Below are positions 56,138 through 64,000 of a stretch of 64,000 nucleotides of DNA, piece by piece. Numbering within the stretch: the stretch's first letter is position 1; each line of letters opens with the position of its first letter. The stretch spans positions 124,001-188,000 of the forward strand of contig NZ_JAATNW010000006.1 of NCBI RefSeq assembly GCF_012911815.1, written 5' to 3'. The DNA is from Alteromonas ponticola. GTDB lineage: Bacteria > Pseudomonadota > Gammaproteobacteria > Enterobacterales > Alteromonadaceae. Below the pieces are notes generated by a model. The model was not told the DNA's origin. It worked only from the letters and a program-made list of their open reading frames with translations, and ran no database searches. Made by a program: the position numbers and the translations under genes.

Positions 56138-58036
56138 ATGATCAAATTGTCTGACATGACTTTGATGCGGGGAAGTAAAGTACTGCTGGACGAGGTTTCG
56201 GCACAAATCAATCCTGGTCAAAAAGTTGCGTTAATTGGTGCCAATGGTTGCGGTAAATCCAGCTTGTTTGCGTTGTTACGAAACGAGCTTAGTGTGGAGA
56301 CCGGTAACTGTGAATTGCCAAGTCAATGGCGAATCGTAAGTGTGGCTCAGGAAACACCAGCGACCGAGCGTCGGGCAATTGATTATGTTATCGACGGGGA
56401 CACTCACCTGCGTAAGTTGCAGGCCAATTTGATTAGTGCGGAAGCCCGTCATGATGGCGACGAGATTGGAAGGTTACATGGTTTGTTAGAACAGGCCGGC
56501 GCTTATACCGCTGAAGCCCGGGCGGCAACCATCTTAGCCGGGTTAGGGTTTTCCCAGCAGCAGTTGGTGCATCCGGTAAGCGCATTCTCAGGTGGCTGGC
56601 GGATGCGACTGAATCTGGCACAGGCACTGTTGTGCCCGTCAGACCTGCTGCTGTTGGACGAACCCACCAATCACCTGGATTTGGATGCGGTAATTTGGCT
56701 CGAAAAGTGGCTTCAGCGGTATGAGGGAACATTAATTCTTATATCTCACGACAAAGCATTTATCGATAGTGCGGTAGGATGCATTATCAGTGTTGAACAT
56801 AAGAAGCTGATAGCGTACACGGGCAATTATTCCAGTTATGAGAAACAGCGCGCTGAACGCGCCCGCCTGCAGACCATTGAATTTGAGAAACAACAGGCGA
56901 AACGTGCGCACTTAGAGTCTTTCATTAATCGCTTTAAAGCCAAAGCCAGTAAAGCGAAACAGGCACAGAGCCGAATCAAACAATTACAGAAAATGGAGGA
57001 CTTGTTACCCGCGCATGCGCAGAGTCAGTTCAATTTTTCGTTTGCCGACCCCACCGCGCTGCCTAATCCGCTGGTGCAAATGAATGACATTAAACTGGGC
57101 TATGGCGACATCACCATCTTAAATAAAGTAAAGCTGAACCTGGTACCGGGAAGCCGTATAGGTCTGTTAGGCCGAAACGGCCAGGGTAAGTCTACTTTAA
57201 TTAAAATGCTGGCGGGTGAGCTGCAGCCAAAACAGGGAGTTTTTACTACTGCGCAGGGGCTTAATGTTGGCTATTTCGCTCAACATCAGCTGGAAACACT
57301 CGACGCCAAGGCCAGTGCGCTTTTGCACATCCAGCGTCTGGATGAGACTGCTACTGAGCAGGCCATGCGCGATTATCTGGGCGGTTTTGGCTTTCACGGT
57401 GATGAGGCCACATCACCTGTGGCGCCAATGTCGGGTGGCGAAAAAGCGCGCTTAGTGCTGGCAATGATTGTCTACCAAAAACCCAATTTATTGCTGCTGG
57501 ATGAGCCAACTAACCACTTGGATCTTGAAATGAGACACGCACTCAACATTGCTTTACAAGTGTTTGAGGGAGCGATGGTTTTAGTCTCACACGACCGTTT
57601 TTTACTCGGCTCGGTTTGCGAATCCTTTTATCTGGTAAACGGCGGTGAGGTAAATCCGTTTGACGGCGATCTTGAGGACTATAAAAGCTGGATACTGTCC
57701 CAGCAAAAGGAGTCTCAGCCGGCAGAGGCAGAACCAAAGGCTGATCGAAAAGCTGAAAAACGCAAACAAGCTGAACTGCGTCAGCAAGCCGCTCCGTTTA
57801 AAAAAGTCCTCGATAAACAGGAACTACAGATGGCGATGGCTTCAGATAAACTGGCAAATATTGAACATCAATTATCAGATCCAGAAATGTATGACGATAA
57901 GAACAAAGCCAAGTTAATGAAATTACTCGCAGAACAAACCGAATTGAAGCAACAAATAGAAGAATCGGAAATGCTTTGGCTGGAAGCACAGGAAAAAATA
58001 GAATCGATTTTCAAGCTTGCTGCAAAAGAAGGGTAG
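56138..58036 (+). CDS. yheS: ABC-F family ATPase YheS
   Basis: The 632-residue protein has two ABC domains and no membrane part. Walker A motifs are GANGCGKSS (about 34-42) and GRNGQGKST (about 348-356); ABC signatures are FSGGWRMRL and MSGGEKARL; Walker B motifs LLLLDEPTNHLDL occur in both. The linker (about 245-300) and Lys/Glu-rich C-terminal coil are typical. ABC-F proteins bind the ribosomal E site and relieve stalled translation. It begins the yheS-TIGR02444-yheT-yheU block, interrupted right after yheS by the transposase insertion. Confidence 0.95.
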   Translation: MIKLSDMTLMRGSKVLLDEVSAQINPGQKVALIGANGCGKSSLFALLRNELSVETGNCELPSQWRIVSVAQETPATERRAIDYVIDGDTHLRKLQANLISAEARHDGDEIGRLHGLLEQAGAYTAEARAATILAGLGFSQQQLVHPVSAFSGGWRMRLNLAQALLCPSDLLLLDEPTNHLDLDAVIWLEKWLQRYEGTLILISHDKAFIDSAVGCIISVEHKKLIAYTGNYSSYEKQRAERARLQTIEFEKQQAKRAHLESFINRFKAKASKAKQAQSRIKQLQKMEDLLPAHAQSQFNFSFADPTALPNPLVQMNDIKLGYGDITILNKVKLNLVPGSRIGLLGRNGQGKSTLIKMLAGELQPKQGVFTTAQGLNVGYFAQHQLETLDAKASALLHIQRLDETATEQAMRDYLGGFGFHGDEATSPVAPMSGGEKARLVLAMIVYQKPNLLLLDEPTNHLDLEMRHALNIALQVFEGAMVLVSHDRFLLGSVCESFYLVNGGEVNPFDGDLEDYKSWILSQQKESQPAEAEPKADRKAEKRKQAELRQQAAPFKKVLDKQELQMAMASDKLANIEHQLSDPEMYDDKNKAKLMKLLAEQTELKQQIEESEMLWLEAQEKIESIFKLAAKEG

Positions 58037-58065
58037 TTTCGCCCTTCTGTCTCTTTCTTACTCCT

Positions 58066-58124
58066 GGACACTCACCCTTTCCACATTAATCTTAACCCCC
58101 CTTCTCTATTTGTGGGACACTCAC
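58066..58124. repeat. Left pair of REP-like repeats (GGACACTCAC)
   Basis: Two exact copies of GGACACTCAC lie at 58066-58075 and 58115-58124, inverted relative to those on the right side of the transposase gene. Read on the reverse strand, the second is followed by CACAAATAGAGAAGGGGGG, which resembles the purine-rich tail of the right copies. Confidence 0.7.
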
Positions 58125-58333
58125 ATCTTGCATGTATACAGAAAGAGGGCATTCCGTGCAGTTAATCCACAGTGAATATTGCCCAAGGGCCTAAAGCAGC
58201 GTATGCAATGTTGATTGCGAACTGGTTCTAAACGGGTAGGGAATGGGCCCATCCAGTTTGACGTGCACCGGCGCAAGCCAATGCTGTAGCGTGGGTTAAA
58301 GAACGGGGTTCAAAGCTGGTTGAATGAATGATG

Positions 58334-59281
58334 CTAGGCAGTGTTCAAGTGTGCTATGCGCTCAAGTTTATGTTTGATTGATACTAAATCAATGCGGTGT
58401 GAAAATTGAGTTTCGATTCCTGTAATCAGCCAGTGCCAGTCTACCGAGCTCAGCCCTGCACGCACCAGTATCGGTAAGGGGCTGTTAACACGGCCGCGCT
58501 TATCTGAACGAAAACTGCGGCTACTCGCATCCACCAGTTGCAGATAGTCCTCAAGTCGAAAGGGGAGCCCCGAAGAGTGGCGAAGGGCGCGGCAACCGGT
58601 AAATGGCATCAGTTATTTTGGTTGGCAATTTTGCCTTGCTGCGCTGATACGCCGTTGAACACTGGTATGGGCGGAGTGCTCGGGTGTTTTGGCAATGTTA
58701 GCGCGAACAGGATTTAAATCAACATAGGCCATGCATGCCGCTAATGCAGTTTCATCCAGTAACGCTTGCGATTTAAAACGCCCCTCCCAGAAACGTCCCG
58801 TGCATTTATCCTCTTTATTGGCCTGCTTTGCGATAAACTCATTGAGCAAGCGCATAAACCAACTGATATCGTAAAGGCGTCGCCGGTATACCTGCGTAAT
58901 CGCATGAACCGCCTCCATCTCGGCACTGGTGAGCACGTTACGCTCTGTCACATCCAGATAACGGCGAGTCAGCACGGTGCCCTTGTGGAGCTTCTGCCAG
59001 CGACTGATAACTTCTTCAATCGACCAGCCAAGCGCTTTTTCGACGTTAACATGCAGAACAACGTGGGTATGATTATTCATGATTGCATACGCACATACAT
59101 CAATTGCGAACATCGAAGCCAGGCACAGTAGCCGTTCTTCCACCCATTGCCGCCGATGTTCAAAGCTCTGCCCGGTCAATCGGTCTTCACCGCATAAATA
59201 CGCACGACGCACACAACGAGATACACAATGATAATAGGTGGTTTCAGATAATGAAATCAGCGCTTTTCTTGGAAGAGGCAT
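58334..59281 (-). pseudogene. REP-associated (HUH, IS200-like) transposase, broken by one in-frame stop
   Basis: A Y1/HUH transposase of the REP-associated (RAYT) type. It has the N-terminal ETTYYHCVSRCVRRAYL motif, the HUH histidines in NNHTHVVLHV (about residues 69-78) and the family motif AYVDLNPVRANIAKTPE. The reading frame is interrupted by TAA at 58613-58615 after residue 222. The same frame then continues as CTG-ATG and gives the conserved C-terminal region (MPFTG, LPFRLEDYLQLVD) to a stop at 58334. Total length, about 315 codons, fits the intact family. A one-base change CAA to TAA explains it. Reinitiation at 58609 is conceivable. Confidence 0.88.
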
Positions 59282-59709
59282 CAGTAATTGGCAAGCAAAG
59301 GGAAACGTTAGTCAACTTTGCCAGAAAGCTCCGGGGAACAATACTGTACTGTGGCGTAGTTCGGTGAGTGTCCAAGGTTTAAAAATCAAAAAAGAAAGCT
59401 TTTTGATAACCGGTAAATCACAGTTTTTGATACATGATGTATGTTAAAGTTAGCAAGGTTTCGGTGGGGAGTCGCTTTTTCCTTGAAGTGAAGAGACGCT
59501 ATTACTCTAACCGTGGGCATCAACCGTTTAACTACTTATCCTTCTTCTTTGAGTCATGGCTTTGTATGAGCGTGTCCGAATGAACTATGAAATGTGAGAG
59601 TCCAAATGAGGGGGCAGGTGAGCTGTTAAACGTGAGTGTCCAAATGAGAGGGATGTCGAGGTCAAATATTTGAATGTGAGTGTCCAGGTCGAGGGAGGTG
59701 GGGCATTAT
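59282..59709. other. Transposase flank, repeat-rich, no gene
   Basis: This 428-base stretch between the transposase start and the TIGR02444 gene has four copies of the GTGAGTGTCC-type repeat and a degenerate fifth at about 59567-59577. It also holds a perfect 13-base palindrome ATACATGATGTAT at 59430-59442. No supported coding frame is seen. It is likely to contain the transposase promoter and the leader of the downstream gene. Confidence 0.6.
59364..59685 (+). repeat. Right-hand REP-like repeats (GTGAGTGTCC family)
   Basis: Copies of GTGAGTGTCC lie at 59364-59373, 59632-59641 and 59676-59685, with GTGAGAGTCC at 59594-59603. The second and third copies in order share a 21-base unit, differing at two positions, in which the decamer is followed by AAATGAG(A/G)GGG. 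Copies are 38 and 44 bases apart. They are inverted relative to the left pair, so the transposase gene is bracketed by inverted repeats. Confidence 0.75.
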
Positions 59710-60180
59710 ATGAGTGAACTTTCCGTGCAGGATTTTTGGGACTTTACTGTCAAACGCTATTCGGCGGGCGGTAATATGCAGGCATGTCTTGAGTTACAGA
59801 ACGAATACGGGGTAAACGTAAATCTTTTGCTTTTACTCAGCTGGTGCGTCGCCAACCAGCTCACGCTGACGCTGGTCGATTGGCGAGCTATACACAATGC
59901 GATTAAACAAAGCGAACAAGCGTTAACCATTCATCGAAGTAAACGTCGCAGTGAAAAAAATAAGGTGCCGTTTAACAGTGGGCGTTACCAACAGCTGAAA
60001 GAGCAGGAGCTGATGCTAGAACGAACGCAACAAATTGATATACTAGCGCAATTTAATCAGCAGACACATCTTTCTATTGAGCCTGATCAGGTTAATGGTA
60101 GTATTCCCGCGTTTATTAATTTGTATAATTTACGTGGAAAAACTGACGCCCTGAATCTAATTGCGACAGTTATTAATTAA
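59710..60180 (+). CDS. TIGR02444/DUF2390 family protein
   Basis: A 156-residue helical protein of the TIGR02444 family, recognised by FWDFTVKRYSAGGNMQACLE, LLLLSWCVANQLTL, and the C-terminal INLYNLRGKTDALNLIATVI. Its function is unknown. In Vibrio and Shewanella relatives it lies between the YheS ATPase gene and yheT, as here. The ATG at 59710 gives MSELSVQDFW. The last GTGAGTGTCC repeat and its purine-rich tail (GAGGGAGGTGGGG) lie just upstream and may provide the ribosome binding site. Confidence 0.85.
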   Translation: MSELSVQDFWDFTVKRYSAGGNMQACLELQNEYGVNVNLLLLLSWCVANQLTLTLVDWRAIHNAIKQSEQALTIHRSKRRSEKNKVPFNSGRYQQLKEQELMLERTQQIDILAQFNQQTHLSIEPDQVNGSIPAFINLYNLRGKTDALNLIATVIN

Positions 60181-60205
60181 TAAGAGAAATCATTAAAAAG
60201 TTGCC

Positions 60206-61231
60206 ATGAGCCACCCTCAACTTAATCACGGAAAAATAATCGAAAGTGCATTTAAAGCTCCCCGCTGGGCCCGCAATCGCCATATCCAAACCATATGGCC
60301 ACGCTTTATCCAAAAGCGTTTACCTTTAAAGTACTCAATGGAACGCGTGACCCTTCCGGATGACGATTTTATCGACGTGGCCTGGGGACCGAGACCGAAA
60401 AAACTGACCGGTCTGGTAACTTTGTTTCATGGATTGGAAGGAAATATTCAATCCCATTACGCCAATGACCTAATGGCAACGCTGAGCTCAGAAGGCTGGC
60501 AAGTGGTAATGATGCATTATCGCGGTTGTAGTGGTGTACCTAATAAGCTGGCGCGCGCCTACCATTCTGGCGAAACTGAAGATCCCAGTCATTTTCTCGA
60601 ATTACTGCATAAGCGTTTTCCCAGTATTCCCAAAGTAGCGGTGGGCTTTTCTCTTGGCGGCAACATGCTATTAAAGTTACTGGGAGAAAATCCCGCGCAG
60701 AAATGGTTGAAGGCGGCGGTGGCTGTCTCAGCACCATTAAAACTGGCAGAGTGCGCGCAGAGTATAAACCAGGGCTTTTCTCGTATTTATCAGAAGTATT
60801 TACTGGGCAGCATGAAAGCCACATTAAAAAAGAAAATGGCGTTTATCGATTATCGGCGATTGATTCAGCTTAAACCTGGTGATCTTAATGACATCACCAG
60901 TTTTCAGCATTTTGACCAAAAAGTTACTGCACCGTTACATGGCTTTGCAGATGCTGACGACTATTACGAAAAAAGTAGCGCATTCCATTATTTGAGTTCC
61001 ATTCATTGCCCAACGCTTATTCTGCACAGTATTGATGATCCATTCATGAACCATTTAATAATTCCCAGCGAAGCAAATCTAGCTAAAGATGTTACCATTG
61101 AGCTGAGTGACACTGGTGGCCATGTGGGTTTCATGCAAGGCTCTATTACGCATCCTACGGTATGGTTACACCAAAGAATCAAACAGTTTGTTGGTGAACA
61201 TTTGCCTGTCGACGCCGAGCAAAGCCTGTGA
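60206..61231 (+). CDS. yheT: YheT family alpha/beta hydrolase
   Basis: The 341-residue hydrolase has [20 protein letters not shown] (oxyanion region, about 73-92), the nucleophile elbow [14 protein letters not shown] (Ser about 152), the acid in HSIDDPFM, and the histidine in GGHVGFMQG. The N-terminal [13 protein letters not shown] matches the YheT/embryogenesis-associated EMB8 group. The substrate is unknown. It starts 26 bases after the TIGR02444 gene and overlaps yheU by four bases. Confidence 0.93.
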   Translation: MSHPQLNHGKIIESAFKAPRWARNRHIQTIWPRFIQKRLPLKYSMERVTLPDDDFIDVAWGPRPKKLTGLVTLFHGLEGNIQSHYANDLMATLSSEGWQVVMMHYRGCSGVPNKLARAYHSGETEDPSHFLELLHKRFPSIPKVAVGFSLGGNMLLKLLGENPAQKWLKAAVAVSAPLKLAECAQSINQGFSRIYQKYLLGSMKATLKKKMAFIDYRRLIQLKPGDLNDITSFQHFDQKVTAPLHGFADADDYYEKSSAFHYLSSIHCPTLILHSIDDPFMNHLIIPSEANLAKDVTIELSDTGGHVGFMQGSITHPTVWLHQRIKQFVGEHLPVDAEQSL

Positions 61232-61440
61232 TCATTCCTATCGACCAACTTAGCGCTGATACTTTATATAATATCGCCAAGGAATTCGTATTGAGAGAGG
61301 GTACAGACTACGGTGATGAAGAAATTGCCCTCACTGACAAAGTAGAACAAGTGCTTGTTCAACTGCGCAGCGGTGAGGCGGTGCTGGTTTATTCCGAACT
61401 GCATGAGTCGGTGGATATTAGACCAGCTGGTCATCAATAA
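61228..61440 (+). CDS. yheU: YheU family protein
   Basis: The 70-residue protein matches Yhe[21 protein letters not shown] at the start, [19 protein letters not shown] in the middle and a [11 protein letters not shown] segment near the end. Its function is unknown. It starts with GTG inside the yheT stop region, an overlap of four bases, as in E. coli where yheT and yheU are co-transcribed. Confidence 0.93.
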   Translation: MIIPIDQLSADTLYNIAKEFVLREGTDYGDEEIALTDKVEQVLVQLRSGEAVLVYSELHESVDIRPAGHQ

Positions 61441-61634
61441 TTGAGTGAATGCAGCCTAAACAAAACATTTTTAACGATTATTTAATATCCTTAGATATTG
61501 TCAACTCCCTTTACAATCCCATTGCTAAAATTTGTTAACTTATTGAATTTGTTGTCTTATTTTTTTGGTCTATGTTTTGCAAAATTACATTTGCATAAGA
61601 ATGCATAATAAGATTTATAAAAAGGAAGATAATA

Positions 61635-62315
61635 ATGAAAATGAATACATTGTTAGGTACCGCTTTACTCGGTTTTACCCTTACCCTCTCTCAGGCACAC
61701 GCCTCAGTCGTCTCCATTTTTGTTGACGCCGCGCCCAATAAATTTGGCTCGCCAGACTACTCCGCCTGGGAAGCGAACGCGTTTGCAGCAGCGGCGGATG
61801 GCACCTTTGTGAATATGAGCAACAGTCTTAATTCTGATAACTGGGGCACGACAAATTTCGAGATTGAAGACGAGGTGGTTTACAGTTTTGGCGATTTGGG
61901 CTCACGGCTCACCTGGGTCTACTTTATCTCAGATACTACAGTTGAAGAGCTGGATGCCGCTGATAATTTTGCGGTAAGTCTTTTAAATACCTGGGATGGT
62001 GAAGAGTCTGACTTTTACATGGAGTATTATGGCAGTACCTGGTTAGAGCCGGGTTCATGGCAAAATTATAACGGTGGTGTTATCGGCACCGCAGGTATGG
62101 CTTACTGGGGCGCTCAGGATATAAATACTCAAGAGGCGTTAGACTCTGACATAGCCGCATGGGGAGCTGCAGCTGAAAGTTGGGAATTCAGGGTCAGGTT
62201 TGATGATGACATCACTTCACTAACCTCTAATCGTATCGCATCGGTGCCTGAGCCATCAGGTATAGCGTTGCTGGCAGCGGCCATTTTGCTGCTAACGCGT
62301 CGAAAAGTACGCTGA
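61635..62315 (+). CDS. PEP-CTERM sorting domain protein
   Basis: A 226-residue secreted protein with a signal peptide (MKMNTLLGTALLGFTLTLSQ, cleavage near AHA), a beta-rich central region with many Trp and Asp, and a C-terminal PEP-CTERM tail: VPEP at about 204-207, a hydrophobic helix and RRK at the end. PEP-CTERM proteins are sorted and cut by exosortase, usually near exopolysaccharide genes. No exosortase is in this window. The ATG at 61635 has GGAAG upstream; gene promoter sequence is AT-rich. Stem-loop follows. Confidence 0.85.
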   Translation: MKMNTLLGTALLGFTLTLSQAHASVVSIFVDAAPNKFGSPDYSAWEANAFAAAADGTFVNMSNSLNSDNWGTTNFEIEDEVVYSFGDLGSRLTWVYFISDTTVEELDAADNFAVSLLNTWDGEESDFYMEYYGSTWLEPGSWQNYNGGVIGTAGMAYWGAQDINTQEALDSDIAAWGAAAESWEFRVRFDDDITSLTSNRIASVPEPSGIALLAAAILLLTRRKVR

Positions 62316-62706
62316 ATTTTTGGTTGATAAAGGAAGGCTGTCTCAGCCCTCCTTTATGCAGGCCGCCACCTATACTGACTACCTACATAATAAAGCATTG
62401 CTGAACACCTTAAATATACCAACTTTATTAGCTGCGAACGGCTCCATCTCATTTTTTGCGGGCAAGTCTCACAACAAGAGTAACTGCGATGTTTTCCAGT
62501 TTCAGCAAAGTATCTGTCTCAATTTAACCACGGTGTGCTTTGGCGCAGCGCGCAAAATGACTGAGGTTAGCATCTCTATTGCCATCAAGAATAAATTTAT
62601 GCTATTGAAAGTATTAGTTTATTTTTGATTTTGTTGTGCTCGAAAATAATTGGAGCGAAATTTGCAAAACTCATGATAATTTTCATATGTCAACGGGGGA
62701 TACATC
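62316..62706. other. Intergenic region downstream of the PEP-CTERM gene
   Basis: This 391-base gap contains the stem-loop at 62329-62355 and the likely promoter of the next small ORF. A 102-codon frame at 62320-62628 is unconvincing because it begins with the terminator hairpin and has no ribosome binding site. No repeat or RNA gene is evident. Confidence 0.5.
62329..62355 (+). terminator. Stem-loop terminator after the PEP-CTERM gene
   Basis: AAAGGAAGGCTG and CAGCCCTCCTTT pair over 12 positions with one A-C mismatch and a three-base loop (TCT), 13 bases after the stop at 62315. No long T tract follows, so it is a probable but not classical terminator. Confidence 0.6.
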
Positions 62707-62868
62707 ATGAAAAATAAATGGTCAGTGATGGGTAAACCGATTAATTTAGCAAAGCTTCGTAGGGTCAATCAACGACGCCAGCGCCGCGAAGTGGTCAGCA
62801 CCATCATCATGGTCATGGCGATGATGATAGTGGCTGGGTTTAAAGGCGCTAGTGCGCCTTCGAGGTAG
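62707..62868 (+). CDS. Small cationic membrane peptide, 53 residues
   Basis: The ATG at 62707 follows GGGGGA with a suitable gap. The peptide has a strongly basic segment (LAKLRRVNQRRQRREVV, about 14-30), then a hydrophobic helix rich in Met, Ile and Val (TIIMVMAMMIVAGF), and a short tail. This is a plausible small inner membrane protein with a cytoplasmic basic N-terminus. I recognise no family. A hairpin, AAGGCGC-TAGT-GCGCCTT, lies inside the last codons, so the transcript may end there. Confidence 0.5.
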   Translation: MKNKWSVMGKPINLAKLRRVNQRRQRREVVSTIIMVMAMMIVAGFKGASAPSR

Positions 62869-62895
62869 CTAAAGGGCAGCTTGCTGCCTGAATTA

Positions 62896-63468
62896 TTACT
62901 GCGTAAAGGTGACTGAAAAAGTAACCGGTACGCTGAGGGTTATGCTGGATAGACTGGCCACTTTTTGCAACGCTTCAACACCAGCACCTAAATTAAACGT
63001 TGTTGCATCGACAATGGTGGGTGACACGGTAGTGACCGTTATCATATCTTCGTTGCGTGCAACGCTTACGTCAAAAGACACGAGTGCGGTAGTACCGTGC
63101 AACTCAAGCGTGCCCTCCACTTCACCTCGAATTATGCCACCTGATTCAATATTCAGCAGCGCTGCGGGCACCATTGCGCTAAATGTGGCGTTCGGGAAGC
63201 TCGCCACCTCAAATAACATCTCCTGCATGCGGGTATCACGGATTGCGATGTTGGTATTCACGCTATTGAGTGGAACGTTAACCGTTAGGTCACCATTTTT
63301 TTCAAGGGTGCCTGAAAGCGTATCAAAACGGTGAACTTCGTGTACCTGCGCATTTTTAGTTGATACAAAGTGCAGGCTCGACGCATCAGGATCAATTTGC
63401 CATTGTGCAAATGCAGGTATACTGAGCAAGCTAGCCAACGCAGTTGCGCCAAGAATTTTACATTTCAT
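62896..63468 (-). CDS. YceI family periplasmic protein
   Basis: A 190-residue YceI-family lipocalin-like protein with a signal peptide (MKCKILGATALASLLSIPAFA). The family starts with WQIDPDASSLHFVSTKNAQV and has strands such as DTRMQEMLFEVASFPNATFS in the middle. YceI proteins bind isoprenoid-type lipids in the periplasm; the ligand here is not known. The ATG at 63468 follows the cysQ stop by only three bases, with AGGAA overlapping the cysQ end, so the two are co-transcribed. Confidence 0.9.
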   Translation of the reverse strand: MKCKILGATALASLLSIPAFAQWQIDPDASSLHFVSTKNAQVHEVHRFDTLSGTLEKNGDLTVNVPLNSVNTNIAIRDTRMQEMLFEVASFPNATFSAMVPAALLNIESGGIIRGEVEGTLELHGTTALVSFDVSVARNEDMITVTTVSPTIVDATTFNLGAGVEALQKVASLSSITLSVPVTFSVTFTQ

Positions 63469-63471
63469 GGT

Positions 63472-64000
63472 TTATTCCTCATCGTATTGAACGATATCTC
63501 TCCACGGCACTCGCTGATCACCCATGACCACAAAATCAGGGTTGTTCAACGAATGGGTTCGATTGTAAGTTAAAGGTTCGAAATCGGCAGCCAGGATTTT
63601 GCCCCCCGCCTCAGTAACAATACACTGTGAGGCACCGGTATCCCATTCACCGGTAATACCTATACGCATAAATACATCAGCCTTACCTTCAGCAATAAAA
63701 CAGGATTTTAACGAACAACTCCCTAATGGCAGCGTTTGATAAACACGTTTGCCACTTAATCGCTTAAAAATTTTGTCACGAGACTGACGCCGGCTTATGG
63801 CAATCATTACCACACTCTTTTCAGGATCATCCAGTTTGCGCACCCGAATCTGTCTATGCTCGTCAGGACACTCTTTAAATGCGCCCTGCCCCTTAGTGGC
63901 ATAGTAAAGCGTTTGCCCAGTTGGCCAGAAAATCACGCCGAGTACAGGTTCGTTATCTTCAACCAGTGCAATATTAACCGCAAAATCGCCACTGCGGGCG
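63472..64000 (-). CDS. cysQ: 3'(2'),5'-bisphosphate nucleotidase CysQ (3' part only)
   Basis: The gene continues past the right edge; about 175 C-terminal residues are visible. They contain the CysQ-type segments GDFAVNIALVEDNEPVLGVI, the active-site loop region GSCSLKSCFIAEGKADVF and the metal-binding GEWDTGASQCIVTEAGG of the inositol monophosphatase fold. CysQ hydrolyses 3'-phosphoadenosine 5'-phosphate formed in sulfate assimilation, and can dephosphorylate related nucleotides. It is followed by yceI-like with three bases between, indicating an operon. The N-terminal metal motif lies outside the window. Confidence 0.88.
   Translation of the reverse strand, partial: ARSGDFAVNIALVEDNEPVLGVIFWPTGQTLYYATKGQGAFKECPDEHRQIRVRKLDDPEKSVVMIAISRRQSRDKIFKRLSGKRVYQTLPLGSCSLKSCFIAEGKADVFMRIGITGEWDTGASQCIVTEAGGKILAADFEPLTYNRTHSLNNPDFVVMGDQRVPWRDIVQYDEE

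Noticed and set aside
58260-58325. Possible coding remnant reading ANAVAWVKERGSKLVE before a stop
   Set aside because: The stretch looks protein-like for about 20 codons, but a stop lies just upstream in the same frame and no parent gene can be named.
62320-62628. 102-codon frame after the PEP-CTERM gene
   Set aside because: It begins at the terminator hairpin with no ribosome binding site; composition is not protein-like.
1-64000. CRISPR arrays, tRNA or rRNA genes, prophage or integron attachment sites
   Set aside because: Read through for regularly spaced repeats, tRNA-like cloverleaf ends and phage or integrase genes; none were recognised. A dedicated search would be needed to exclude small non-coding RNAs.

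Overview
The window looks like a chromosomal segment of a marine gammaproteobacterium in the Alteromonadales, probably Alteromonas/Salinimonas-like. This is inferred from gene content and order, because no rRNA marker is present. GC content appears moderate. Several blocks match neighbourhoods known from Escherichia coli: ilvY/ilvC with comM and ilvEDA; plsB with lexA and a DinF-like MATE gene; nfuA, gntX and bioH; tex and greB; fkpA, slyX and yheV-yheS-yheT-yheU; and cysQ. The aa3-type cytochrome oxidase operon and an azurin fit an aerobic marine lifestyle.

Layout. 1-5.2 kb: start of tamA (reverse strand), a QmcA/NfeD membrane pair, a LysE exporter divergent from an Lrp/AsnC regulator, a Bcr/CflA efflux pump and a small unknown protein. 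5.2-15.3 kb: branched-chain amino acid synthesis. ilvC and ilvY are divergent around a perfect LysR-type operator, then come comM, a TRIC-type membrane protein and the ilvE-ilvD-ilvA operon. ilvG and ilvM are absent here. 15.3-21.8 kb: plsB, several small genes, an exported Gfo/Idh/MocA-like protein, and lexA with a recognisable promoter and SOS box. 22.1-31.1 kb: a complete cytochrome c oxidase operon (coxB, coxA, ctaG, ctaE, SURF1, a helper, ctaA, ctaB, SCO1) with a DUF2909 gene on the opposite strand.

31-43 kb: a polysaccharide deacetylase, a MATE pump, lipoproteins, nfuA, an M14 peptidase, gntX-like, bioH, a flagellar-rod-like small protein paired with an HExxH SprA-related protein, an MFS transporter and azurin. 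43-51 kb: tex, greB, an FkpA-like isomerase, a WD40 lipoprotein overlapping slyX, and an M24 peptidase. 51-55 kb: proteins predicted to act outside the cytoplasm: an exported catalase-peroxidase, an acidic repeat lipoprotein and a Cu/Zn superoxide dismutase. 55-61.4 kb: the yheV-yheS-(TIGR02444)-yheT-yheU block. It is interrupted by a REP-type transposase gene broken by one in-frame stop and flanked by inverted copies of GTGAGTGTCC. 61.4-64 kb: a PEP-CTERM protein, a small cationic membrane peptide, a YceI protein and the 3' part of cysQ.

Most of the window is ordinary core genome, and I did not find a clear new multi-gene system. The best leads are the transposase and its repeat family (one copy seems to supply the leader of a native gene), the katG/acidic lipoprotein/sodC cluster, the SprA-like pair, the 670-base gap downstream of ilvC with several dyads, and two small ORFs with good ribosome binding sites.
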